From Lachnospiraceae bacterium (GTDB lineage Bacteria > Bacillota > Clostridia > Lachnospirales > Lachnospiraceae), in the NCBI GenBank assembly GCA_016297945.1, contig JAEDFR010000008.1, positions 1 through 48,742 on the forward strand: a DNA stretch of 48,742 bases, given 5' to 3'. Below, in pieces: positions 35,731 to 43,516 of the stretch. The position numbers and the translations under genes are program-made. Numbering within the stretch: position 1 is the first letter of the stretch; the number at the start of each line of letters is the position of its first letter. The notes under the pieces are model-generated. The model searched no databases, was not told the DNA's origin, and saw nothing but the letters and a program-made list of their open reading frames with translations.

Positions 35731-35868
35731 GTGAAAAAAATAATTGGATATAGTTGTTTTATGATTGCGGTTGGCATGTTTATTATGTTGTTTTTAGATC
35801 ATCATTTTATAGCGGTAATTTTTATCGCAATACTATTATTGGTTGGTTATAACCTTTTTTGCGGATAA
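35731..35868 (+). CDS. Small two-helix membrane protein, 45 residues
   Basis: A GTG-started reading frame encodes 45 residues, almost all hydrophobic: a first helix (KKIIGYSCFMIAVGMFIML), a turn with Asp-His-His, then a second helix ending GYNLFCG. The layout, lysines at the start, charged turn and Gly-Tyr near the end, matches short membrane proteins common in Clostridia. The ribosome site is poor. A possible promoter (TTACAC, 16 bp, TATAAA) lies upstream. It precedes the coiled-coil/J gene by 11 bp. Probably real, function unknown. Confidence 0.55.
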   Translation: MKKIIGYSCFMIAVGMFIMLFLDHHFIAVIFIAILLLVGYNLFCG

Positions 35869-35879
35869 CCGGAGTAATT

Positions 35880-36323
35880 ATGGATAAAGACAAGGAATGG
35901 CTTTTTTCGGAGAATATCAGATTGCGGAAATGGTCTGATGAACTGGAGCACAAAGAGAAAATCCTCCAGGAAGAGAAGAAAAATTTTGAGCAGCAGAAAA
36001 AAGCTTTGGAAATAGGATTTAAAAAGCTCGCGGCCGATAAAGAAACATTTATGGCTGAGATGAAAAAAGAAAAAGCAAAAATCAATGCCATGCGCTATGA
36101 GGCAGAATGCGAGAAAGAACAATCTTTTCATCACCGGGATAAACTTAGTGGTTTTAAGGGCCCCGGATTTTTTAGCGGCGTTACGGGCATTAATTCACTG
36201 AGAAAGAGATATAAAGAATTGATGAAGATTTATCATCCGGATAATAAGTACGGAGATTCATTTACCGTTGCGTGCATTAATAAAGAATATGAGATTATGA
36301 AAGAAAAACTATCGACAAAATAA
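35880..36323 (+). CDS. Coiled-coil protein with C-terminal J-domain-like segment
   Basis: A 147-residue protein: a long charged coiled coil (about 5-90, Lys/Glu/Gln-rich) and a C-terminal segment (about 103-145) reading SLRKRYKELMKIYHPDNKYGD then INKEYEIMK, which matches helices II-III of a DnaJ domain including the HPD tripeptide. Helix I of a normal J-domain is short or absent. The HPD suggests recruitment of DnaK (inference). ATG 35880 follows CCGGAG; the in-frame upstream extension overlaps the small membrane gene. A terminator overlaps the stop. Confidence 0.75.
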   Translation: MDKDKEWLFSENIRLRKWSDELEHKEKILQEEKKNFEQQKKALEIGFKKLAADKETFMAEMKKEKAKINAMRYEAECEKEQSFHHRDKLSGFKGPGFFSGVTGINSLRKRYKELMKIYHPDNKYGDSFTVACINKEYEIMKEKLSTK

Positions 36324-36339
36324 AAAAGCCGATAGTTTT
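36305..36339 (+). terminator. Terminator overlapping the stop of the coiled-coil/J gene
   Basis: Exact 10-bp stem AAAACTATCG (36305-36314)/CGATAGTTTT (36330-36339) with a 15-nt loop containing the TAA. Confidence 0.75.
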
Positions 36340-36343
36340 CTTG

Positions 36344-36362
36344 TTCAAGAAATATTCTTGAA
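36344..36362. repeat. Perfect 19-bp palindrome
   Basis: TTCAAGAA-ATA-TTCTTGAA, just after the J-gene terminator and before the MITE-like element; could be an operator or a second stem. Confidence 0.5.
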
Positions 36363-36377
36363 ATACAAATCTTAATA

Positions 36378-36385
36378 TAGAATAA
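36378..36385. repeat. Left copy of the 8-bp target-site duplication
   Basis: TAGAATAA abuts the left end of the MITE-like element and is repeated exactly at its right end. Confidence 0.75.
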
Positions 36386-36684
36386 ATCCCTTTTCGGATT
36401 TGTGTTTGTGAAAAAGATGTGCTGTAAGTGCGATATATGGGTTTTTTGACCTTAGATGCAGACTTTTATCTCTTCCATCGTTTCTCACATTTTATTATTC
36501 GCAACTTTGGGGACATAGCCAGTCACCCAAACAAAGATATATATTTTTGTAAGAGTGACTGCCATCCCGCAAAGATTGCGAACTATGTGAGAAACGTGGC
36601 AGAGCGTCTGCATAATCGGTCTACAAACCCCATATATCGCACTTTCGGCACATTTATAGTGGGAATACAAATCCGAAAAGGGGT
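36386..36684. mobile_element. MITE-like 299-bp palindromic element with 8-bp flanking duplication
   Basis: Terminal inverted repeats of 18 bp (17 identical) begin CCCTTTTCGG at the left and end with its complement at the right. The whole element is an imperfect palindrome: matched blocks include 36426-36441 with 36629-36644 (16 bp) and 36479-36490 with 36585-36596 (12 bp). TAGAATAA flanks it on both sides (36378-36385, 36685-36692), as expected for an 8-bp target-site duplication. No transposase is encoded. It fills most of the 423-bp gap between the J-domain gene and rpmB; the short open frames inside are by-products of its symmetry. Confidence 0.8.
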
Positions 36685-36692
36685 TAGAATAA
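36685..36692. repeat. Right copy of the 8-bp target-site duplication
   Basis: TAGAATAA, identical to 36378-36385, directly next to the rpmB terminator. Confidence 0.75.
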
Positions 36693-36693
36693 T

Positions 36694-36723
36694 AAAAAAA
36701 GGACCGTTATAATACGATCCTTT
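36694..36723 (-). terminator. Terminator of rpmB
   Basis: On the minus strand AAAGGATCG pairs with CGGTCCTTT (one mismatch) and runs into seven Ts (36694-36700 on the plus strand as As). Confidence 0.8.
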
Positions 36724-36746
36724 CTGACTAAATCTAATAATTGAAA

Positions 36747-36932
36747 TTAAGCTCTTTCAACTAATCCGGATTTTAAACAAGATGTGCAAACATGCATAGT
36801 CTTTGTTGCACCTTTGACTTTACATTTTACATTTCTGATGTTTGCATTCCAAATACGATTAGATCTTCTATGAGAATGGCTGACGTTATTTCCAAAATGA
36901 GCGCCTTTACCACAGATATCACATTTTGCCAT
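36747..36932 (-). CDS. rpmB: 50S ribosomal protein L28 (zinc-binding form)
   Basis: A 61-residue large-subunit ribosomal protein starting MAKCDICGKG. Four cysteines in two CxxC pairs (4/7 and 49/52) form the zinc ribbon of the 'C+' L28 type. The ATG at 36932 is fixed by AGGAGG 7 nt upstream; 13 codons of upstream in-frame sequence are the leader. It is transcribed against its neighbours and divergently from the asp23-fakA-recG block, an order shared with many Firmicutes. Confidence 0.96.
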   Translation of the reverse strand: MAKCDICGKGAHFGNNVSHSHRRSNRIWNANIRNVKCKVKGATKTMHVCTSCLKSGLVERA

Positions 36933-36971
36933 AATTGCACCTCCTAACAAAAATTGACTCACAACAAACAT

Positions 36972-37000
36972 ATACTAGCAGATTTATAATTGTTTTGCAA
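36972..37000 (-). promoter_or_regulatory. rpmB promoter
   Basis: On the minus strand TTGCAA (36995-37000), a 17-bp spacer and TAGTAT (36972-36977), about 40 bp upstream of the rpmB start. Confidence 0.55.
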
Positions 37001-37082
37001 CAAAAAAATGATTTTTTTTGCAACTTCTCTATATAATAAGGATTGCGAGAGCACAAAATGCGTAGCAATCCGTTGATATCAT

Positions 37083-37106
37083 GGTATCAAAATACCTTTT
37101 GATACC
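37083..37106. repeat. Perfect 10-bp inverted repeat between rpmB and the asp23-family gene
   Basis: GGTATCAAAA-TACC-TTTTGATACC lies in the 272-bp divergent region, about 100 bp before the Asp23-family gene. It has no T-run, so an operator or transcript stem is more likely than a terminator. A TATAAT at 37167-37172 is the probable -10 box of the downstream operon. Confidence 0.55.
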
Positions 37107-37204
37107 AACATCATAATATTTTGGGATAATGTTTTGTTATATATTCCATTTTTTAATAAAAGTTGTTATAATAGCTATATTATGACTTTAAGGAGGTATT
37201 AGGC

Positions 37205-37561
37205 ATGAAGAGTACCATGAATACACATCTTGGTAATATTTCCATCGATAGTGAAGTGATTGCTAATTATGCAGGAACCGTAGCTAATGAATGTTTCGGC
37301 GTTGTCGGAATGGCTAATGTAAATGTAAAAGATGGATTAGTAAAGCTGTTAAAGCAGGAAAGTTTATCAACCGGTATTTCTGTTGTTATTAAAAATTCCG
37401 GGATTAGTATTGATTTTCATTTAATTGTTGCCTATGGTGTTAATATTCTTGCCGTATCAGATAATTTAATGAGCACTGTTAAATATAAAGTTGAGGAATT
37501 TACAGGTTTAAAAGTAGAAAAAGTCAACATCTTTGTGGAAGGTGTTCGTGTAATCGATTAA
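37205..37561 (+). CDS. Asp23/Gls24 family protein (YloU-like)
   Basis: A 118-residue Asp23/Gls24 envelope-stress family protein. The conserved core reads NISIDSEVIANYAGTVANECFGVVGMANV and ends with the typical VEKVNIFVEGVRVI. In Bacillus the orthologue YloU precedes the fatty-acid-kinase gene yloV as here, 15 bp apart, so they are likely in one operon. Exact function is not known. RBS TTAAGGAGG. Confidence 0.93.
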   Translation: MKSTMNTHLGNISIDSEVIANYAGTVANECFGVVGMANVNVKDGLVKLLKQESLSTGISVVIKNSGISIDFHLIVAYGVNILAVSDNLMSTVKYKVEEFTGLKVEKVNIFVEGVRVID

Positions 37562-37576
37562 TAGGAGGATATAACT

Positions 37577-39241
37577 GTGGCTGCGAATACAATTGATAAC
37601 AGTTTACTTTGCAAAATGTTTTTAGCAGGAGCAAAGAATCTGGAAGCCAACAAAGAATATATTAATGAATTAAATGTTTTCCCTGTTCCGGACGGAGATA
37701 CGGGAACGAATATGACCATGACGATCATGTCAGCAGCAAAAGAAGTGGCTGGGCTTGATGATACAACGGAGATGAAAGTAATTGCTAAGGCAATTTCTTC
37801 CGGTTCTTTACGTGGAGCAAGAGGAAATTCCGGTGTTATTCTTTCACAGTTATGCAGAGGTTTTGCCAAAGTAATTGGAGAAGTAGAAGTAATTGATAAA
37901 GAAATTCTTGCAAGTGCTTGTGAAAAAGCTGTTGAAAGTGCATATAAAGCGGTTATGAAACCCAAAGAAGGTACGATTTTAACTGTAGCAAAAGGTGTAT
38001 GTGAAAAGGTGGTTGAACTTTCCGCAGATCCCGAAATTGATATGGATTCCCTGATTGACATGTCAATAATATACGCAAAAGAGGTTCTTGATAAAACACC
38101 GGAAATGTTACCTGTTTTAAAACAGGCAGGAGTTGTTGATTCCGGCGGATACGGTCTGGTTACCTTTCTTGTAGGAGCGCAGAAGGCGTTTCGTGGAGAA
38201 GAAATAGATTTTAATATTCAGCCGACTACCGGTGAAAGTCCCCGTGTTGACAGCATGTCTGTAGATACCTCGGATATTAAATTTGGCTATTGTACAGAAT
38301 TTATTATCATGCTTGATAAAGTGTTCAGTGCCAAAATGGAAAAAGATTTTAAAGCATTTTTGGAATCGATCGGTGATTCGATTGTAGTTGTTGCTGATGA
38401 AGAGCTTGTTAAGGTGCATGTTCATACCAATGATCCCGGTCTTGCCATCCAAAGAGCTTTGACTTATGGTCCGCTTTCCAATATGAAAATTGATAATATG
38501 CGCTTAGAGCATCAGGAAAAGCTTTTTAAAGAACAGGAAAAAGCAGAAGCAATCAGCAGTGAAGTTGCTATGGAGCATAAAGAAGTTGGATTTATCTCTG
38601 TTTCTGTTGGAGATGGTGTTAATGCCATATTTAAAGATTTAGGTGTTGATCGCATTATTGAAGGCGGACAGACAATGAATCCCAGTACAGATGATATTAT
38701 CAATGCGATTGACAAAGTGAATGCGGATACGGTATTTGTTTTACCGAACAATAAAAATATTATTATGGCTGCAAATCAGGCACAGGCAATGGTAGAAGAT
38801 AAAAAAGTGATTGTCATTCCGACCAAAAATATTCCGCAGGGAATAACAGCCATTATCAGTTATGTGCCCGAAATGAGCGCTGAAGAAAATGAAGAAAACA
38901 TGAATTCAGAAATTGAAAATGTACAGACCGGACAGGTGACATATGCAGTCCGTGATACAGAGATTGACGGTATGGTGATTCATGAAAATGACATCATGGG
39001 AATTGGTGATCATAAAATGCTTGCTGTCGGAACCGAAGTAAATGCTACTACGGTTGAAATGATTGATAAAATGATTGAGGAATCCGATGCAGAGCTCATT
39101 AGTATTTATTATGGCGCTGATGTAACAAAAGAGGCCGCAGAAGCTTTGGCAGACCTTGTCAGCGAAGCACACGGTGATTGTGACGTGGAACTGCAGTATG
39201 GCGGTCAGCCTGTTTACTACTATATTGTTTCTGCTGAATAA
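37577..39241 (+). CDS. fakA: Fatty acid kinase catalytic subunit FakA (DAK2 domain, YloV-like)
   Basis: A 554-residue kinase that phosphorylates FakB-bound fatty acids. The N-terminal DhaL/DAK2 ATP-binding domain (about 1-200) has NVFPVPDGDTGTNMTMT with the magnesium aspartates and GARGNSGVILSQ. The C-terminal FakA-type domain (about 310-554) contains the histidine-bearing middle region and DegV-like fold. The start is a GTG after TAGGAGG. It follows the Asp23 gene and precedes recG, matching the Bacillus yloU-yloV-recG order. A FakB partner is not in the window. Confidence 0.93.
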   Translation: MAANTIDNSLLCKMFLAGAKNLEANKEYINELNVFPVPDGDTGTNMTMTIMSAAKEVAGLDDTTEMKVIAKAISSGSLRGARGNSGVILSQLCRGFAKVIGEVEVIDKEILASACEKAVESAYKAVMKPKEGTILTVAKGVCEKVVELSADPEIDMDSLIDMSIIYAKEVLDKTPEMLPVLKQAGVVDSGGYGLVTFLVGAQKAFRGEEIDFNIQPTTGESPRVDSMSVDTSDIKFGYCTEFIIMLDKVFSAKMEKDFKAFLESIGDSIVVVADEELVKVHVHTNDPGLAIQRALTYGPLSNMKIDNMRLEHQEKLFKEQEKAEAISSEVAMEHKEVGFISVSVGDGVNAIFKDLGVDRIIEGGQTMNPSTDDIINAIDKVNADTVFVLPNNKNIIMAANQAQAMVEDKKVIVIPTKNIPQGITAIISYVPEMSAEENEENMNSEIENVQTGQVTYAVRDTEIDGMVIHENDIMGIGDHKMLAVGTEVNATTVEMIDKMIEESDAELISIYYGADVTKEAAEALADLVSEAHGDCDVELQYGGQPVYYYIVSAE

Positions 39242-39289
39242 CAGAGAATAATTGTTTGTATAATGAATTGTTTCGTTTAGAGCGTTAAA

Positions 39290-41356
39290 ATGATGATGGA
39301 TTTTCAAACAAGTATAAAAGAACTTAAGGGCATCGGAGATAAAAACGGTGCCCTTTTTCATAAACTGAATATTGATACTCTCAAAGATCTGATAACATAT
39401 TATCCGCGTGCCTATGAATCTTATCCGGCTTTATCTTATGCAACACATTGCGACAACGAAAAAAGAGCAGCTGTTTTTGCAATGATCAAGACACAACCAA
39501 CTCTTGTCCGTGTGAAGCGCTATCAGATTGTTCATTTTTATGCGATGGATGAAAATGGTGGCAGCTTTAGTGTGCGTATTTTTAATATGCCTTATATGAA
39601 AAAAACGCTACATGCCGGTCAGAGCTTTGTTTTTTACGGAAAATTCTCTGCCGGGAAGGATCTGCTGACAATGGATCAGCCCAGGTTGTTTAAAAAAGAG
39701 GATTATGAAGCTTTGCTAAAAGGATACTTTCCTGTATATCAATGTACAAAAGGTCTGTCAAATGATACTATCAGCAAATATATCAAACAGGCTTATGCTA
39801 TTTTGGAGAATCGGATTATCGATTTTTTTCCGGAAGAGCTGATGAAAAAAAGAGGCTTTCCCATCTATCGCGATATGATTCGGATTATGCATAGTCCCGA
39901 TTCTATGGAAGAAGTCTATTGGGCAAAAAAACGACTGGCTTATGAAGAGTTTTTCTTTTTTTTGCTTTCCACCAAACAAAACGAGAGCAAACAGGTGTAT
40001 CATACCCAAATCAATTGTTTCAAAAGATACGAAGATACGGATCGTTTGATGGAAAGACTTCCTTTTCAATTGACCAATTCCCAAAAAAAGGTCTGGGATG
40101 AAATTCAAGCTGATTTATATGGTGGTGTTGTTTGTAACCGTCTGGTTCAGGGCGATGTCGGATGCGGAAAAACCATGATTGCAGTTTTGGCATTATATTG
40201 TTGTGTACTCAATCATAAGCAGGGGGCACTCATGGCACCGACAGAGGTTCTTGCCGTTCAGCATTATCAATCCATTCAGGAAATGTGCCAAAAGTACAAT
40301 TTGCCGTTTCAGATTGCGCTATTAACCGGAAGTGTGAAAGCAAAAGAGAAAAAGCAGATTTATGAAGCTCTATCAAACGGAAACATGAATCTGGTAATTG
40401 GTACTCATGCGCTTTTAGAAGAATCTGTAGAATTTCAAAATCTCGGACTGGTTGTTACAGATGAACAGCATCGTTTTGGAGTGAGACAACGCGCTGTTTT
40501 AAATGCGAAGGGTAAAGATGTGCATACCATTGTTATGTCTGCAACACCAATTCCTCGTTCGTTAGCAATGATTCTGTATGGCGGATTGTCTGTTTCAACA
40601 ATACCGGAACTTCCCGCTGAGCGTATTCCTATTAAAAATGCTGTGGTGGATATCGGATATCGCAAAAGTGCGTATCATTTTATGCAGCAACAGATTTTAG
40701 AAGGTCGTCAGATTTATATTATTTGTCCGATGGTGGAAGCCGGAATATCTGAAAATCTGGAAAATGTAGAAGAGTATGCTGAAAAAATAAAGCCATATTT
40801 TGATTCCAATGTGCGAATTGCCATTCTGCACGGCAAAATGAAAGGTGCCGATAAAAATCAGATTCTGAATGCATTTGCGGGACATGAAATTGATATTCTG
40901 GTTTCAACAACGGTTGTAGAGGTTGGAATCAATGTTCCGAATGCAACGGTTATGATGATAGAAAATGCCGATCGCTTTGGTCTGGCAACGCTTCATCAGT
41001 TAAGAGGTCGTGTCGGAAGAGGAAAATGCCAGTCTTATTGTATTTTTGTGGACTCATCTTCCAATGATAAGAGCCGGAAACGTCTTGAAATATTGGGAAA
41101 GACAAATGATGGTTTTGAAATTGCCAATGCCGATTTAAAAATGCGTGGTCCAGGTGAACTTTCCGGCACGTTGCAAAGCGGAGATGCAGGTTTTGTTTAT
41201 GCGGATCTTTATGATGATGCGGATATGTTATATCTGGCAAACGAAGATGTTTCTAAATTAATGGCGGATGATCCCATGTTGGAGGGCGAAGAACTTTCTA
41301 ATTTGAGAAATCGTTGGCATGAAGTCTCTGAACGTGGATATCTGAAAACTATATAA
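39290..41356 (+). CDS. recG: ATP-dependent DNA helicase RecG
   Basis: A 688-residue helicase that regresses stalled replication forks. It has the N-terminal wedge OB domain (about 50-150), Walker A GDVGCGKT, the DEQH motif in VTDEQHRFGVRQR, the SATPIPRSL motif and the C-terminal QLRGRVGRG and TRG-like regions. Three ATGs in a row (39290-39298) precede the second codon block and the ribosome site is weak, so the exact start may differ by a few codons. Confidence 0.96.
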   Translation: MMMDFQTSIKELKGIGDKNGALFHKLNIDTLKDLITYYPRAYESYPALSYATHCDNEKRAAVFAMIKTQPTLVRVKRYQIVHFYAMDENGGSFSVRIFNMPYMKKTLHAGQSFVFYGKFSAGKDLLTMDQPRLFKKEDYEALLKGYFPVYQCTKGLSNDTISKYIKQAYAILENRIIDFFPEELMKKRGFPIYRDMIRIMHSPDSMEEVYWAKKRLAYEEFFFFLLSTKQNESKQVYHTQINCFKRYEDTDRLMERLPFQLTNSQKKVWDEIQADLYGGVVCNRLVQGDVGCGKTMIAVLALYCCVLNHKQGALMAPTEVLAVQHYQSIQEMCQKYNLPFQIALLTGSVKAKEKKQIYEALSNGNMNLVIGTHALLEESVEFQNLGLVVTDEQHRFGVRQRAVLNAKGKDVHTIVMSATPIPRSLAMILYGGLSVSTIPELPAERIPIKNAVVDIGYRKSAYHFMQQQILEGRQIYIICPMVEAGISENLENVEEYAEKIKPYFDSNVRIAILHGKMKGADKNQILNAFAGHEIDILVSTTVVEVGINVPNATVMMIENADRFGLATLHQLRGRVGRGKCQSYCIFVDSSSNDKSRKRLEILGKTNDGFEIANADLKMRGPGELSGTLQSGDAGFVYADLYDDADMLYLANEDVSKLMADDPMLEGEELSNLRNRWHEVSERGYLKTI

Positions 41357-41394
41357 AGGGATTTGCAAATGACCACAAGATTTGGTATTTTTAT

Positions 41395-41422
41395 TTGAAA
41401 AATATTCAAATTATGGTATATT
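41395..41422 (+). promoter_or_regulatory. Promoter upstream of the gyrB-type gene
   Basis: TTGAAA (41395-41400), a 16-bp spacer and TATATT (41417-41422), 115 bp before the start codon. Transcripts would begin at the hairpin at 41428. Confidence 0.5.
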
Positions 41423-41427
41423 ATAAA

Positions 41428-41454
41428 GGTGTGTATGTTTACATGCCTTTTTTT
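41428..41454 (+). terminator. Hairpin with T-run: recG terminator or leader attenuator
   Basis: GGTGTGTA (41428-41435) pairs with TACATGCC (41440-41447, two wobbles), 4-nt loop, followed by seven Ts. It ends recG transcripts, and could stop transcripts from the promoter just upstream. Confidence 0.7.
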
Positions 41455-41491
41455 CATGTGCATAAATGTGCAAATAAACATATACAACAAG

Positions 41492-41504
41492 AATGATTAT
41501 CATT
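41492..41504. promoter_or_regulatory. Fur-box-like palindrome
   Basis: AATGAT-T-ATCATT is a perfect 6-1-6 palindrome equal to the core of the Fur consensus apart from the central base, 32 bp upstream of the gyrB-type start. Binding is unproven. Confidence 0.4.
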
Positions 41505-41536
41505 TTGCTTACTATTTACAGGGAGGAACACTTACT

Positions 41537-43459
41537 ATGGCAAAGTCCACAGATTATGGTGCTTCGAGTATAAAGGTTTTAGAAGGTTTAGAGGCGGTCA
41601 GAGTCCGTCCCGGAATGTATATCGGAAGTGTATCTACTAAGGGATTAAATCACCTGATTTATGAAATTGTTGATAATTCGGTCGATGAACATTTGGCAGG
41701 ATTTTGTACTGTCATTAAAGTTTATCTGGAAAAGGACGGTTCTGCGACAATCATGGATAACGGACGTGGTATTCCGGTTGAGATGCATGAAAAAGGCATC
41801 AGCGCGGAACGTGTTGTTTTTACAACTCTGCACGCCGGTGGTAAATTTGATGATTCTGCCTATAAAACAAGTGGTGGTCTGCATGGTGTCGGTTCTTCGG
41901 TAGTAAATGCATTATCCAATTATATGACAGTCCGTATTTCGCGCAACGGTCATATCTATGAAGATAAATATGAAAAAGGGGTTCCTGTTCAGGAACTGGT
42001 TGACGGATTGTTGCCGGTTATCGGAAAAACAAAAGAAACCGGTACGACGATTAATTTCCTGCCGGATGATACTATTTTTGATAAAACATATTTTAAGGCG
42101 GAGGATGTTAAGAGCAGACTCCATGAAACAGCCTATTTAAATCCGAATTTGACGATTGAATTTGAGGACCGCAGAGGGGAAGAAACAGATTATGCCGTAT
42201 TTCATGAACCGGAAGGTCTGGTTGGTTTTGTAAAAGCCATGAATGGTTCAAAAGAGTCGGTTTGTGATGTTGTTTATTTTAAATCTGAACTGGAAAATAT
42301 AGAAGTTGAATGTGCTTTTCAGTATGTAAACGAATTTCATGAAAACGTATTGGGCTTTTGTAATAACATTTATAATGCGGAAGGCGGTACGCATATTACG
42401 GGCTTTAAATCGGCATTTACCAATGTTATCAATAATTATGCCCGTGAATTAAATATTCTGAAAGAAAAAGACCAAAATTTTACCGGTGCCGATGTTCGTA
42501 ACGGTATGACGGCTGTCATTTCCGTCAAGCATCCCGATCCCCGTTTTGAAGGTCAGACCAAGACAAAACTGGATAATCAGGATGCATCCAAAGTCGTCAG
42601 TAAAATCACATCCGATGAAGTCGTACGCTATTTTGACCGGAATCTGGACAATTTAAAAGCAGTTATCAGTTGTGCCGAAAAATCTGCTAAAATCCGCAAA
42701 TCGGAAGAGAAAGCGAAAACCAACATGCTTTCCAAACAGAAATATTCGTTTGATTCCAATGGAAAACTTGCCAATTGTGAGTCCCGAGATCCTAAATTGT
42801 GTGAGATTTTTATTGTCGAAGGTGATTCCGCCGGCGGTTCCGCAAAGACAGCGAGAAATCGAAAATATCAGGCAATTCTGCCAATCCGCGGTAAAATTTT
42901 AAATGTGGAAAAAGCCAGCATCGATAAAGTATTGGCAAATGCAGAAATAAAAACAATGATTAATGCATTTGGATGCGGTTTTTCAGAAGGATACGGAAAT
43001 GACTTTGATATCACAAAGCTTCGTTATGACAAAATCATCATTATGGCGGATGCCGATGTGGATGGTGCTCATATTTCTACATTGCTTTTGACTTTATTTT
43101 ACCGTTTTATGCCGGAGTTGATCAGTTCCGGACATGTTTATATTGCCATGCCGCCTTTATACAAGGCTATGCCTTCCAAAGGACAGGAAGAATATTTATA
43201 TGATGATAAGGCATTGGAAAAATACCGAAAGACGCATAAGGGACCGTTTACCCTGCAGCGATATAAAGGTCTTGGTGAAATGGATGCGGAACAATTATGG
43301 GAAACCACTTTAAATCCGGAGACCAGAAAGTTGAAATTGGTGGAAATTGATGATAATTTCCAGGCAGACAGGATTACGGAAATGCTAATGGGAACAGAGG
43401 TTCCACCACGTAAAAAATATATCTACGATCATGCAAAGGAAGCATTATTGGATATCTGA
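41537..43459 (+). CDS. Type IIA topoisomerase subunit B (GyrB/ParE family)
   Basis: The ATPase subunit of a gyrase or topoisomerase IV, 640 residues. The GHKL ATPase domain shows EIVDNSVDEHLAG, DNGRGIP and TSGGLHGVGSSVVNAL; the TOPRIM domain shows EGDSAGG and MADADVDGAHI; QRYKGLGEMD closes the C-terminus. ATG 41537 follows GGGAGG; an extension to 41429 would read through the hairpin and T-run. The A subunit follows 57 bp later. The position between recG and rsmD, away from dnaA, suggests a second, non-oriC pair, so ParE is possible. Confidence 0.9.
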   Translation: MAKSTDYGASSIKVLEGLEAVRVRPGMYIGSVSTKGLNHLIYEIVDNSVDEHLAGFCTVIKVYLEKDGSATIMDNGRGIPVEMHEKGISAERVVFTTLHAGGKFDDSAYKTSGGLHGVGSSVVNALSNYMTVRISRNGHIYEDKYEKGVPVQELVDGLLPVIGKTKETGTTINFLPDDTIFDKTYFKAEDVKSRLHETAYLNPNLTIEFEDRRGEETDYAVFHEPEGLVGFVKAMNGSKESVCDVVYFKSELENIEVECAFQYVNEFHENVLGFCNNIYNAEGGTHITGFKSAFTNVINNYARELNILKEKDQNFTGADVRNGMTAVISVKHPDPRFEGQTKTKLDNQDASKVVSKITSDEVVRYFDRNLDNLKAVISCAEKSAKIRKSEEKAKTNMLSKQKYSFDSNGKLANCESRDPKLCEIFIVEGDSAGGSAKTARNRKYQAILPIRGKILNVEKASIDKVLANAEIKTMINAFGCGFSEGYGNDFDITKLRYDKIIIMADADVDGAHISTLLLTLFYRFMPELISSGHVYIAMPPLYKAMPSKGQEEYLYDDKALEKYRKTHKGPFTLQRYKGLGEMDAEQLWETTLNPETRKLKLVEIDDNFQADRITEMLMGTEVPPRKKYIYDHAKEALLDI

Positions 43460-43516
43460 TAACTTCTTTTTATACGATGTTGTTTTCTTATTTTTTAGAA
43501 AGAGAAAGATAAAATT

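Noticed and set aside
36428..36712. A 94-codon frame on the plus strand and a 61-codon frame on the minus strand inside the palindromic element
   Set aside because: Both lie within the symmetric arms, lack ribosome sites, and the plus frame runs past the element end into the rpmB terminator; they are by-products of the repeat.
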